A stretch of DNA of 64,000 bases from Strigamia acuminata (taxonomy: Eukaryota > Arthropoda > Chilopoda > Geophilomorpha > Linotaeniidae), in assembly GCA_949358305.1 (NCBI GenBank), contig OX442315.1, positions 33,444,427 through 33,508,426 of the forward strand, read 5' to 3'. Position 1 is the first letter of the stretch, and the number at the start of each line of letters is the position of its first letter. Position numbers and translations under genes: made by a program. Of the stretch, positions 1 to 14,700 are shown in pieces. The notes beneath the pieces were generated by a model, which worked only from the letters and a program-made list of their open reading frames with translations, did not search any database and was not told the origin of the DNA.

Positions 1-22
1 TAATAATAATAATAATAATAAT
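1..22. repeat. (TAA)n microsatellite
   Basis: Seven perfect TAA units open the window. It is a simple repeat with no sign of function. Confidence 0.9.
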
Positions 23-1119
23 TGAGTTTACAATAGTGGTCCTGTCCCACCCAACAGCATACAAGATGTTGTAAATCAATATTTGTTTATTTTATTTTTC
101 CCTGCGATTTCGTCGAGTGGTTAGATTCTGCAGAGATAAGAGATGGAAATTTACCTTTATCTGACGCAAGAGGATGCTTGAGTTCAGGCAGATTTCATTT
201 CCTCTGTGGAGAATTATATACTACGTAGACTGTAGTCAAAAACAAATAAAATAAGTCAACATTTCTAAGTTCCTGGCAAACATTTTCTATCTCATTCGTT
301 TCAATGAAAAGCTAAATTGGTTTTCAAGATTTATATCTGATCTTTCTACAATAAACTGTCGGGAAAACTGATTCCAGTATTTACAGTTCTGTTTTGATGA
401 TTTTCAAATGGTTTGTCTATGTTATATCCCACACAAAGCAGTCCAATTGGTGATGATTCACATTTCAAATTCATCACAATAGAAATGTATATATTTTATT
501 TGCAAGTCAAATATCCAAAACTGAAAAATATAAAATTCATATTTCTATTGATATTTCTCGTCCCCGTTGCATTTTTCAATGAAGTCTATCTGAATGTCTA
601 TTGGCATCAAAGGATTACTGACATGCAGTGTTTGTGACACGGCAACAGTAGGGGAATACGAATGATCAAGTTACATAAATTCAGTCCATAAGGTTGTGAG
701 TCATCAGAAATGGGAGAATGTCACTAATTTCCAATTCCTTTCCTCTGCTGGGACGGAACGTGGCAAATTCCCTCACATCAAGCCCAGTTATTCCTAGGTC
801 CTCTCCCATAAGTAATCCATCCCAAACTATCACTTTCAACCCCTTACCTATTCAAATATTTATGACAAGCAATGTTAGCATGACTCATCTCGCACTTTAC
901 ATTCCATCATACTGTCACATATCATCAATATTTCAAGATAACATTTTTAATCCATTTTATCCAGTGACTAAACCGTCTCATAAATTGCTTGTACATGGCT
1001 TCGGATTTCTCCAGTAAACCTAAGTCCTAAGCGCATTCATTTAGACTAAACAGCATTTTAAACTACTTGAAAATGGCGGCTGATTTAGTCTGTTTGCAGT
1101 TGTGAGGATAACGACCTTA

Positions 1120-1330
1120 AGCCTAGTACTCATAAGCTTTCAGAGTCTACATATTTTTACAGTCTTAAATTTTTCCGTGCACCATCGGGGCCGGAAACAA
1201 TTCGTTTCCATGTGCAAGGGTGATTCAGAGTCTAAACAATATTTTTATGAGTACCACCATTGGCAGGGAACTTAAGACACTGATTCCTGTTACCATTCCA
1301 AGGACGGAATGGTGTTATGAGTACTAGGCT
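1120..1330. mobile_element. MITE, PIF/Harbinger-like by target site
   Basis: A 16-bp perfect terminal inverted repeat (AGCCTAGTACTCATAA at 1120-1135 and its reverse complement at 1315-1330) encloses about 180 bp with no reading frame. TTA flanks both ends (1117-1119 and 1331-1333), which fits the 3-bp TWA target duplication of PIF/Harbinger transposons. It is a non-autonomous element; the family assignment rests only on the duplication length and sequence. Confidence 0.7.
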
Positions 1331-1333
1331 TTA

Positions 1334-2797
1334 GACTCTACCTAGTGGTAGTACCGGGTATAAATTTACAAGTGAACAGTACAAGAGATAAATAAATACA
1401 ACACGAATTATCAAAACACTACAATTTATTGGGAACCGGAGTTAATTATATAAATAATTATTCCGGCGCTGATTATTATTTATTATTATTAGACGCCGTA
1501 TCTTGTATCTTTAAGTTTTTAATTTAGAATTTCACTCGCATATTTTTATTTTTTTTTTATTTTTATTTTTAAATTTCTGTAATAATCCCGAGTGGTTTTT
1601 ACCTAAGTTATTATTTTTATAGAACTTTTCATTCAAAAATAAATTTTTAAAAAATATCTTGTTCGCCAGCATGTTTTTAATCACAGGGATTATAAAATTT
1701 AGTCAAGTGATTACCCCCAATCGGTTCCATTTCATCTTCCTTAAGTCTAAATAAACTTCGCAAGTGAATTTGTTCACAAAGATCGTCCGTGCGTTGACTG
1801 TGTTCAGCTCTTCGCTTCCTTCTAGAGGGTCGTTGAGCTAGAAGGAAGAGAAATTAGCGCATGCGCACGCCCTGACGCCTTTTGCGAACCATCCAAGCGT
1901 CCACGTGTGCAAAATGAGTCTTCACTGAGCACGGTGATTGGCTCTCGGGCTTCCGACGGATAGAAAATGCTTTTCTTTATTCTAATTAACACGATAAAAA
2001 AAATCCCTTAATTCATTCTTAATTTTTTCCTAAAAAATTTTTTATTATTTTTTTAAAATTTCTTTTAAACTACCAAATCGAATGACTGACATCTTGTCTC
2101 TCATTCACTAACCTCAGGGCGGGGTCGGGTGAATTGAAGTGCAATAGGGTAGGAGGGGGGTGATTTAATTAGAAGAAAATGCGGGAAACGCCTCTCGGTG
2201 CATGCGTTTGTGATATTGAAAATCCAATTAATGCAAGTCGTGTTAAAACCCAACTGGGACTTGTTGTCACTAGCAGTCGCTGGAGGGCGCTGGCTGCCTT
2301 CACGTCTGATATACACAGTCGCAAGGTCAATGTTCCAACACGATACAACAACGCGCACAATTTCCATCTCCGAAATGCCCATCCAAACAAGTTCCTCCCA
2401 CCCAAACCAATCTCCAAACCGCAAACCTCAATCCCCGAAACTGGCCAATAAGTGCAAAACTCGCAGCCATGTTTATCCCTGCCTGCCCCACACGCACCTC
2501 TTGATTAGAATGCACGTCCACATTCCGACAGACTCATGCCCTTCTGGCTTGTAAGTTCCCTCCCTGGGGCACAGCTGGTTGCCCAAATTTCAACTTGCAA
2601 TTTAATCATGTTGCAAAGTATTAAAATTCTGTACAAGCACCAACACGGCACGAGGGGGAGGTGATGGGGGGAGGAAGGAAGGAAACGAACCGCTTAATAA
2701 CAAGACTGACATTCTGTCTTTTCTTATCACTACTGTAGCGAAATGAAATAAAATTTCACATTTTTTATTTTTTTTAATTTTTTTTATTTTATTTTAG
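1334..2797. other. Non-coding, intronic or upstream DNA of the receptor gene
   Basis: AT-rich DNA before the first recognisable receptor exon. It ends in a long T-rich tract and a clear acceptor (TTTTAG at 2792-2797). Short overlapping frames on both strands around 2100-2550 do not resemble the N-terminal discoidin domain or any other family I know. The exons for the signal peptide and the first part of the discoidin domain are not found here and must lie left of the window. Confidence 0.6.
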
Positions 2798-5700
2798 GTG
2801 ATCCCTGCCAATAGCAATACGTACATTGGAGTCGAGAAGGAAGTGAACCCGGCCATTATTGCGACCAAGGTGCGTTTCGTGCCGTACAGCATCCACCCGC
2901 GCACCGTGTGCATGCGAGTCGAGCTTTACGGATGTCCATGGAGAGGTGAGAGTGTTTTAGTTTATGCATTTTATTCCGAATTTATGCTCCGTGATGCACC
3001 TTGGACTTTTTGTCCAAAGTGCACCATTTTTGCACATCATTTTTGATCAATACATTTCACAACTTGACATGGATTTTGCATTAGGGACAATCGTACAAGT
3101 AAAAATATTGGATGTTGCTATGGTAACAGAGACATAAATGAGAAGTTGAATTATGTTGGGAGGATTTTTTAAGAACCGAATCGATATGAAATACTATAAA
3201 AATAAAGACAAATAAAGGTCGAGCTTCATATTTAACTTATAAAACATAAAATCTCGTATCGATAGAACCTAACTTCCAAGGACTTTGCAATAAATGTGAA
3301 TTGTAAAGGAAATATCCTTTGAAATTCATTTAAATCATGATACGTCTTTCTCTTTCTCTCTCGTACACTATTTGGTCGTGATTCATTTGGATGGCGACTC
3401 GTAGACGCTCGAGTAGCGTCTCAAGTGGCTTGTCTTTCATTTTTTTCATCATCACCTGCTGCAAAACCGCCATAACTCTTAATCTTGATAGAAACAACCA
3501 TAAATGACAAATAGACCCCTTGCTTATTTCATTCTTAATTCTGTTGGTGATTCTCCAAACCACCACGTGGGTTCCTTAAGGGTGGTTTGTATGCAATTTG
3601 TACACAGCAAATTGCTTGACTTTACTCTGCCAAAAACAAGCAATAACTGAACTAAAGCAATACCAACACATTCCCACACTTAATGCAAATATCATAGACT
3701 ATTTAAACCAAGACAAAATAACATAATAATCATTATAAATTTTTAAAACAAAATAAAAATCTCAAAATCTCACAAGATGGTCGCCCAGATTGAAATAAGA
3801 TTATTTGAACCGGTATAGAAATTTACGACACGTTAATAATTTTACACCTGTAAATTGCCGTCCCTCTCCCCCAACCCCATCTTCTTCGTGTTTGCAAAGG
3901 TGAATTATTTCTCTCCGCTCATTCGTGTCTAATGTTCATTTTCCTCCCCGGTGTGTGTCACACCAAGTCCCATCTGCCTGCGTGACAAACTCCCGCACCC
4001 ACCTTCCACTTCCTGTTGCTAATGACAACAGTCTCAGGTACGACAAGCCGAGAAGGGAGGATGAACATTTGCATATCTTAACGAAGCTATCAATTTTGTT
4101 TATTTGCAACTCACTAAGTGCAATACTATATTTCCTTTCTTCTTTTTGCTTACTTTTAATATACCCAGGTCTGGCTAATGTTGAGTGTGCCCTGCTATAA
4201 AGTTTTCTTTCTTGCATCTGGTTGAGTTTTCTGAGTAAAGTGTCAGGAAAAGACAAGTTTTACTTGTTAAACATGTCGCGTTAATTACAGTCGCATTCGA
4301 CTCAATTAGCCAAATGCTTTTGTCCCATTAAGATATACACGAGGAGAATGAGGGGAGATTAAAAGTCCATCACGTGTTGCAGTTTACGCAATTTCTTGTC
4401 TTAATTTTATTTAATTGTTATATTCTCCTTAAAGTTTAAGAACACGAGATAATTTATTTTTTATTTCAAGTAGAAAACTCGGGGGAAAGGAATTTTGTAA
4501 TAAAAAATTAATATTTATACGTTGAAGATAAAACTAATGTGGGTTTTGAAAGAAAAAAAAATATATGAAAAACATTTTATTTTATATTATATACAGGTAT
4601 AGAAAAGACGATCAATAAAACCCGAGTAATTTATTTCATTTATATTTAGCAATATACAGTTGAATAAAAATTACCACAATGCATGAACAACGGTGACCAA
4701 AATCCATAAAACCAAAACAAAAAACGCCATTTCGACCGAAATTATACGAAAAAGGGGAAGTTAAAAAAACAATGTATTCGTCCAAACATATCACTGATTT
4801 CGGACCCTCGCTTATTTCCATCCCAACTTTGGCCATTTTAGCGAGAAACTTTCGTCCAAAACGTTCCATAGGACGCAACGAGGAAGCGAAGCACTTCTTA
4901 TTGATATTCCCGTCATAGCACATAATCTTATTCAGTTTCCTCCTTTAACCTAATCGAGAGCCAGTTCGGAATATTGATTATGGAAACATCTTTTTACCCA
5001 GTGTTCACCTTAAACAAAACAAAAAACATAAAAAAATAAATATCGATCCTCAGAGGAAGGAATCATTTTCGTCTTGCATCGCGAGTAAAAAAGAAGGTCA
5101 ATGCTATTCGCCACTATCTCTGACCCTTTCTTTCAGACAGACCATTTCTTTTATTTTTTCGGATATGGAGGAGGACCGAGAGCAGTGTGCACGTCATCCT
5201 CGGATGCTCAAACTATGAGCAACGCATCCAGACGTGTCTAATACGTCACAGAAATCAGCGAATGGAGGGAATCGGAATGTTTCATTTCCTGACGTTTCGC
5301 TGATATCTCACTACCTATCATTCTTAGTCTAGTGAACTGGCAGGGGCTAAAACAGGAAATTAAAAGATGTAAATTTATTGATAGCTCGGCTAGCGGCGCT
5401 GCCTTTTCCTCTCATGCAAACCGGAAATGAGAAAGTGTCCTCTCGTTGTCCAACAAATAGCGACATACCGCCAACAACAACACTTTTATTCCTTATCTCC
5501 CTCTCGCCCTATTAATTTTTTCGCTGCAATGTCTGTCAATTACCCATTAAACAACAAAAAACGCGCACAAAAAAATTTAATATCAAAATGTGTGTACAGG
5601 TGTACCAAATGACCCATGTAGAAAAATGTATGGGGAATTTGTATGGGAAAATGGGGATTTGGCGTGAGTCATGCTTAGTGGTTCGGAAAGTGCGACCACT

Positions 5701-8700
5701 ACCTCAAATTACGTCAGAGCTTTGTTGCCAGTAATTGGGACCATCAGTGGCCACTAATGGTCGCACGATTCCCTAGCGGTGAAATGAATATTGCATAGTC
5801 CAGTGCTGTAGAAAGGGATTTGGTTCGTTCGAGGAGTTCGGGGGTGTTATCTGAAACCCTGTTTTAAAGTGAGGGGGATAGGAAATTCAATTGATTGACG
5901 ATCGCGATCAAAAGCCATGATTTTTCTTCGTTTTCTTTCTTTTGGGCAAATATATATATGTCATTGATTTGTGTGCTATCTATAATTCCCTCGTAAGTCA
6001 TAAAGTTCAGGTGGAGATCAGGGAAACACAGGAAGGCGTGAATCAGTTTTCCAATAGATGGACCCCCGTTTCCTGCTGTATGTTGTGTGTCGGTAAATCT
6101 TTAGGCGATGAAATCTTTTCACCGGTTTTAAAAATAAGAGAAAAGCGGAAAAATGGTAGCTTGTGTTATTCCAGATGGTTTTGTTAGAAAATCTAGGATA
6201 AATTAAATTATTATTGGTTTTTTTTTATTTGGAAAAATTTTAAGAAAAAAAAAGTTTTTTTTATTTTCCTTTCCTTTTTAATTTTTTTTTTTTTATTATT
6301 ATTTTTTTTTTTTAGAAAAATTTATTACAAATGTTGTTTTTGCACTCCACCCATCACTCATCAGAAACTTGTGTTTAACCCAGCAATTTACATTTCCAAA
6401 AAATACATCAAATTTTTTTCTCTTCTCTTCCCCTCACATTTTTGACACTAATATATTTTTTTTCCTAAAAAAAAATTAGAAAAAAAATATTTTTTTAATA
6501 ACCCATCATAGCTTTGATGAATAATAATAACGAAAAAACCAAAAAGAATTTTAGTTCGCGTGCTGACGGATGAGTGGCGCACAGAGGACGCGGGTCGCTT
6601 GGTAGACAAGCAATTTGCAAAAGCCAAGCGAGGGAGATTTCTGCCCGAAAAGTGCAAGAAGGATGGCGGCGGATGCTATTCTGGCGTCTCCTATCTTGTC
6701 GCACGCTCAACTTTTGCCCTAATGAGGGAATAAACGCCAGCGTTGCGTTTGCATTTCGCGGTGGGTGGCGACATCAGATGGTGCGCGCAACTCCTCAATC
6801 CTCATCCCCCCTCTGCATTTCGCTCGTCGCATCTCGCGCGCCGTTGAGCGTGGCAAAGTTTGAGAGTAAAGGATTGGAGGGCGGTCATGGTGTGCCATTT
6901 GCTGCGGAATTGCAAACACATACGTCCATTAAGATATTTCAGACTTCGTCGCGTGTTATTCACAATTTTACGTCCTTTTCAAATTGGATGACTTTTCTCA
7001 TTTTCTTTACTCCCTTCAAGCAAAACTCGCGAATTAAAAGCCACAACCAAATTTCAAACTTAAAGTTTGCGCTCATGCCTTTTTCCTTATAAAAATTGGT
7101 TCTTACGATCTTATAGTGTTATAACCTTATGAGCTTACGAACTTGGTTGCGGCAATTATATGCAGATATGTCCAAGAAGCAAAATTATCAAATAAGTCTA
7201 AGAATGTTTATGCTTAAATAATATCTGAGTATTTCATGTTTCTGAAGAAATTTAAGCCATTCGGTATTTGTCAAAAGAGAGCGACAAAAATAATTGACAT
7301 TGCATTCAAAAGTAGTGAGTAAACAAAGGAATTTTGTGAAAATTTTTTTTTGCGATTTTTAAATCTATTATTTTTTTTATTGTTTGTTATGATGTTAAAT
7401 GAAAATACATGAAATTTCAGAATGAAAATCCCAATAGTTTTTGAGAAAAAAAATAAAAACACTTTTGGAGGTCAAAATTGACCCTAGGATGGGGTGGGGA
7501 GGGTTAACAAGCAATAAAATAACCATCCTCTGCTACCAAATGTAGAGTAATGGTGATTCCTTACGTTATGTTCTTAAACTAGTAATTTTGATCACACGAT
7601 CTCTTTTCTAACGACTTAAAAGTTTGCGATTTCTTCCAAGTGCTAAATGCCGGCGCTTATCGAATTCAGAGCCTCCGCTATTGGAATTTACCCAATTTGG
7701 GGTTACTTGAACCCACCCCGTCCGTCATTTCCCATTTCCTCCCTATTCTTATTCATATTTTGCATCGTCATGACAACCAACTCATCCATACCCACGAGAA
7801 TGCCATCCATTTATATTCATTGTGTCTGGTCAGGAGTTTTTATTGGCATGTGCGTGCGAGGGGAACGCAGACCTGTGGGATGAAAAAGGAGGGCTGTAAA
7901 CATGTGTTGGAAGAACAGACAAGACGGGCAAAGTGTAAAACACGAGACGTATATGACAACATTAAGGGAAACTAAGCTTGAGTGAATCTGTGGTGTCACC
8001 ATAAATTTTTCTTTTAGCAGTATCTACGTCTCCTCTAACTCCCCTTGTAGCAAGGTGTGCTGTTTTCCATCCCACCGCATTTCATCTATTGACCATCCTC
8101 CCTCGTCTAATACCGTGTTCGTGTCATTGATGATGGTCTTTTCACCCATCATTGAATGCGTCTCGTAAAATGTGATCGTCCCCAAGCGACAAATCCAAAC
8201 TCTGATCATCCGACCCACTCTGACATCAATGGGTACAAATCCCGCCATTTTATCACAAACAAAACAAACTAATTAACACTTCTTTCTCTTTTTTTTAGCT
8301 CTTTTTCTTTTCTTTTTCTACAATAAATAACGCTTTAACACGGATTAGTTTTTCGCACACCCCAAATTATTTTTTTTACTGTCTTCACAACATTAACAGT
8401 GAATTAGGAAGAGAGTAAATTGTGTGTTGTTACATCATGACCTTTATGTTTCTATTTTTTTCGTCTCGACAATGAGTTAATGTTGAATTCCTTTGCATTT
8501 TTTTTAAAGGTAAACTGTCTATTTGTCTGTCATCGCGCTGATAAATTGAATAGTTGTGTCGAATGACGTTAAGTGTATTTCCCTTTTCTATTGCTCTCGG
8601 GGGAATCATTAAAGCATCTCTCGGCACCTTTCTCATTCTTTTTGATTAGAATGATTCGAGTTTCGCCTGTCTTAACCTAACGAAGCTCGACAGTTCTTTT

Positions 8701-11700
8701 CACTCAACGCACAATGCAGACGAGCCACTTAGATCTGCATTGCCTGCATACTGATCAAGGGGGTTTGATTAATTGCCCATGACAACTCCCACTTCTCTTG
8801 TCAATGCCTTAATAGAATAAAGAATTCGGGCTAAAATGCCTTCACGTTTTCACACCCTTGTCATCCATTTTGGTTTTGTCGATAACTCTTCCTTTCATGT
8901 GGGTAGAAAAATAGAAAAAGCACTTCAAGTGCTTGCGCGTTGAATGAAAAATGAACCTTTTTTTCGCATTACTCAAACTTAAAAGATTTTCAAATTTCTT
9001 TTGAATTAAACGGTTTGAAAACTCAAATATTTCGTGTTTTACTTCGATTTTAAACCGTAAATGACATCATTTCCTGTTTAAACCCATGTTAAAACTTAAA
9101 ATACACTTAAACTAAAATTGTTATTTTTATTTTTGAATTCAGCTAGTTTTTGAACCATATGGAAAGTTTTAAATTCAGAGGGCGGAGTTGTAAAAACTGG
9201 TGTTTGTCGTACAAAATCGAATGGAGCAATATAAGGCCGAGCAGGGAAGCCAACGTCACGGAGGTGTTTTTAATTGAATGACGCGCGACAGAAAGTGTGT
9301 GTAAAGTGTCATAAATTATGCTAATATCTCTTTTGTCACGTTCAAGTTCGTGTCCATGACCATGTGAACACGTTCACGTTCACTCTAATTTTTGCAAATA
9401 TTGCAAATCAACTTTAAGAACTTTCAAAATCTCCAAGCCACAAGGCCTGTGAACAGTAGAAAAAAATGTGCGTTTGATATCCGATGATGATGGATCATTT
9501 TGCAATTACAGTATTTGATAAAAAATAAAAAATAAAAAAATCCTCAAAGAATTCTTCCACAATTCAATCACAGATTAGATACGAAATGCGGGTGCACATG
9601 TGTTGCAGTAAAAACTCATCTAGGCGGTGTTTTCTCTAATGAAATCTTACACTATTGAATCTAAATCAAAAAAGAATTTTTTACAGCCTTATAAAACTCT
9701 TAAAAAATAATAATCCTCTGTGTACGTGTTCAAACGTAGAGAAACGAAGAACCAAAAAGAAAAAAAAACCTGATAGTAAAGTGGTATTTAACGGCTCATA
9801 AACATCATTTTTATCACACCATCTGAATATTAATTTCCACTTTATTCATGTTTCGCGCACTTTACAACGCATCCCTACAGAGTTTACATTTTTCTTCACA
9901 AACTCTGACCACTAACTGCACAAAGCAACAATTTATCTCATCCCAGCATCTTTCCTAACTATGTGTTTGTTGTTCTTTTCCAGACGGAATCGTCTCGTAT
10001 TCGATGCCCCAAGGAGAACGCCGCGGCTCCGAAATTGACTTATACGACATGACCTACGATGGCGTCGAAGAAGAAAACTACTTATACGGCGGACTCGGCC
10101 AGCTGACTGACGGCCAGAAAGGACAAGACAACTTTCGCTTGGATTCCAACGGTTTCGGCAAAGGTATATAAGCCTAAATCAAAAGCTTAATTGAATTTTT
10201 ATTGACCGGTCCAAATTACTAATGAGGGAAAAGCATGAAATATCATTTGCTCGTGTTAGTGGCAGCTGGCAGGTGAAAAATACGGCGCTCTTTCTCTCTC
10301 TCGCTCCGTATGATTAATGGCGTTTAATTCCCCTGGTCAGCGCGCGTGTTCTTCCCAGAATCCCCTTTGCGCGCCGCTCGTTCGTTTAATTGAATTAGCA
10401 AAGCAGCAACAAATACGCGCATCCCCCGCTCGTTGCGAAGTGGGTTTTGCAACTTGTTCACCGGATTGTCACACTCGAGTTCTCATCGCAACAAGGCGCG
10501 CTTTTCTTCAAATTGCACGAAACCCTTTTGGACGCTGTCGCAGCACTCTGAGAATCTTAATGAGGGTAAATGGAATTATTAATCAACTCAATTCAACTCG
10601 AAAAGGGGTTGAGAAGAAGCGAAGGCTCAAGGGATCAGCTCAGCGGCGCACGCGCGTGTAATTGTCACATCCCAGCGTGAAATGTTAAACAAGTAGATAA
10701 TTGGGTTAAGAGATGTATTATAAAATACATTAAAAATGTATCAATTAATCATCAAATTACAACAACAAAAATAAAAAATATTAAAATTAAAATAATTATT
10801 TTTAAAGGTTACGAATGGGTCGGTTGGAAGAACGACACAGGTCACTCACGACCCATCGAGATCATTTACGAGTTCGACCAAGTGCGGAATTTCACCGCGG
10901 CGTATTTCTACTGCAACAACCTGTACAGCAAAGATGTCCAAGTCTTCTCGACCGCGCGGCTCACCTTCAGCATCGGCGGTCGCTTCTACAACGGCGAGCC
11001 CATCGTCTACTCGTACATGCCCGACACCATGATGGAGAGCGCGAGAAACGTGACGATCCGGCTCCAAAACCGAATCGGACGTTTCGTCAAAGTGCAACTC
11101 ACTTTCGCCGCAAAATGGATGATGATCAGCGAAGTCTCCTTTGATTCAGGTACACAAATCACTCGAAAAGTAACGATACTAATAGAAATTGGACAAAACG
11201 ATCGATACATATACCCTTAGTTCATTTTAACAACTTTTTCTCTCTCTCCTCGACTCGCGTCGGCAATTTAATCAAAAGCGCAGACCGTTGATTACTCGCG
11301 AACGAACGCGACGTGTTATTTTTCGTGCTTTCCCAGAACCAACTTGCGATTCTTTTAACGACATGCATCTGGCGTCGTATGAGCCCAGTTTACGGAGCCT
11401 CGATGCCTCAAACTCTTGAATAGTTGCTTAAAAATCGATTGGACAAACTCGTCTTGTTTACAACGCCGCGCAAATAAAAGCAAATTTCGCCAGAATGTAA
11501 CACGAAACCGGAGATAAGCCCGCTCGTGTGTCTCACTTTTAGTGCCTTTAGGTGCTGCTTTTGATCATCCATCAGCTTCAAATCCTTTTGGCTGCGAGCA
11601 ATTCGTCTCTTGCCAGGCGGAAAAGGTGCGACTCGGTGCGGGCGCCATTATGGCTGAGAGCCGTGTCGAGTGCGCCTATCTCTTATACTCCGGAAGGCAC

Positions 11701-14700
11701 CTACCACCCGATCGATACTCCCGTCAAAGGGTTAAAAATAAATGACCGTCAGCTATGTGATTAGACAAGCCACTCGGCCAACACTTCCCATATTGACCAA
11801 AAGCACATTCGAGATAACACTCCATGTCATTGGCGCTTTCTCTTCAATTTTACACAACAAAACCCTCCAAAAAACACCCAAAAACCATTAAAAAAACATC
11901 CATTAATCCATTAACTTAACACTTTGTTATCTATCTCAAGTGTTGAACGAAAGACACTTGTTCTGACATTGCCTTTCTTCTCTTTTGCAGTACCTGCTAT
12001 TGGCAATTTCAGCGAAGAAACAGAACCTATTCCGTATGTTCCCAGCACTCGTGATGATGCATTCAATGGAGCGGCAGATGACCTGGGCACAGGAGGTAAA
12101 GATTTCTTTTTTTATTCACCCTCTTCCACTCTTATTTTACACATTGGAGAAACAGGTGTGAATCTTCTATAGAAGACCCCCTGCTTTTACATTACCCATG
12201 TTGGTTTATTACGGTATCTACACCTCTCTGTGTGTCTGATAAAATGAAGTTTGTGGTCAGTGGCTACTAGGGGTTTGGCGTGTGTGTGGGTGCATCTCCC
12301 TCGGCTTATGGTGGACTTGTGCTGCTCTAGTACTTTTCCTGAATCTCTTTTATAGTCTCTGGCTCGGTGATAAGACTTCCCGTCGACTTGGACGGCTATT
12401 GGGGCGCATAAATCAGAGGGGGGAAACTCAAATCCAGGGAACGGCAATATGTCCTCAACGCCCGTTGAACTTTGCCCTCTTCAGCCGTATTGATCTAGGC
12501 CATGGCCACTGCTCTCCTATCAGCTCTGGCGTGTACAGATGGCAAACTTTTACTACAAGCATAAAGTTTCATACACACCAACTGGATGGCCACTCTTTTT
12601 CTTGATGCATCAACACACAAACAAAACCTGCATTGCAATATTAAATATGCAATTGTACAACTTTTACACTCAAGTTGGCGCATTTTGATTCCATGTTTAA
12701 AACCATTATTGCACGGAATATTTCGAGTGAGATGAAATATTCCGTGTGTACAACTGTCATGTACAACCCAGTTGCAAAAATATACAATCACTCCGTCTTT
12801 TCAAATAAAGTGCTTTTTCTTTCAATTACTGTGTAGTTATGAAATATAAAAATTATCTGAAACCAACTAAACTAGGTTAATTAAACTCTCCTCTTTCAGT
12901 GGAAAAAAAGTTTTTAACAATATTCAAAACACATCAAAAGTTATCTTTATTTTTGTAACTGTGATACATTTCAAAATAATCCAATCAGCTCATTCGAGTT
13001 TCAAAAATATACAATCAGTACGTTGTATTTCCTCCTTTAGCGAATTATTTTCTGCATGTAAACACAACAATTTGATTTTTTCACCACTCGAATTATTCAC
13101 CACTCAAAATCTCCGGTGCATGTAAACGTAGTATAAATGTTTTTCCCTCCCACATTAGCAAATAAGAATCTTGTAAGTCACAGTTAGTGGTCTGTAAATA
13201 GGTGCAAACAAAGTGATCATATTTAACCACCTCTGTGGCCCTAGAGGGGTGAAACCTGACACTAGGTCCTTGCCAGAAATTGCAAGAGGAAAAAAAAAGT
13301 CTAGTACAGTGTACAACATGTGTGGAAAAAGTTTAATAAGTCCACAGTTTATGGGGGGTAAGATATCTTACCTGTCAACTTAGAGCTTGTCTGCGGGGGT
13401 GTAATTAGATTCGGGGAAATAGCCCATAAGTCAGAGCAAGCAAACCAGCAGTTAATTTTCGCACACATTGTGCGACAAACCAAACTTGATTTTCTTTTTG
13501 ACTTTAATGGACCTTATTTTTGTTTTTTGTAGTGAGCACTGCTGTCAGTGATGAAGCAATGTCCAATCAGTACATTGGATTGGTGATTGGTGTTCTTGCT
13601 GCTGTCATCTTCAGCCTGGTGGTTGTTATTGTCATCATCATTATGAGAAACAAGAGGCGCAAGCAGAATAACAACCACACGGTGCTCAAGCCTATGGAGA
13701 AGAGAGTCACCATCAACATGAAGGTATCGGTCAGTCCACTTTCATTTTCATGCTAAACGGATTATCAAAATTTTAATTTAACACGCAAAATTTATAAGTA
13801 ATAATAATATTTAACTATTATAAAAAATATATATATTAATAATATTAATAATAATAATAATATTGCACTACACAATCATTTCCTCAACTTGTCAGAAGAC
13901 GTCTACCTTAAATTTACATATCGATATAATATTATATCCTCTTAAAAATCATTTTAGTCATGAAAATTATTTTTTGTGTCTTCTATGAGAAACAGAAGTG
14001 AATAAAAACACCCAGAAATATCACTAATTTAAAAATAAATAAATAAATACATTTTTAATCAATTTTCTTGTTTCTGGGTGTCTTGATTCACCTCTTGTAG
14101 GAAGCAATAAGAATTTTTAATATAAAAAAAAAAAATTCACCAAGAAAAAGAATCAAAAGCATGTGCCAAATGATGTCTTCTGATAAGAAAAATAAGGATA
14201 ATGGCACCTGAATTTCTATTTTTGATTCCCCCACTTTTTATTTTTATTTTTTTAAGTGACATCATTTTTATTATTCACTCTTTGATAATGGCATATATTT
14301 ATAAATGTAGTTTTTGTATAAATTAGTAGCTTGATAGAAACAAGTACAATATTATTTTACTCAATCTCAATATACTTGATGATCATTATATTAGGCTTAT
14401 ATTTTGGGATGTAATTGATTTTGGATCTGGACAGTAAATAGATATTTGAGTGTGTACCCAGCATAAGAAATGTTGAGGAAATGTCAAATCATTTCAAAAC
14501 ACTTTCTACAAAGGCCAGTGTTCTGTCTCAAAATAAGTTGAAATCTAAACAGAAAAAAAACTTATTTTTAAAAAAAAATGCACTTTTCTCATATTCTTTT
14601 TATACAAATGCATGATATCTCAGCATGAAGTTTACATCATAGTATATATTTATATATACAAAAATAAATTTCCTCTTATTTTAAGAAACAAAATTTCTTT

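Noticed and set aside
2101-2554. Missing N-terminal discoidin exon of DDR
   Set aside because: None of the frames shows the conserved Cys, Trp and Leu pattern of the discoidin domain, and both strands are equally open.
6574-7092. Long plus-strand open frame in the DDR intron
   Set aside because: GC-richer local composition opens several frames on both strands; the translation has no family signature, splice context or repeated motif.
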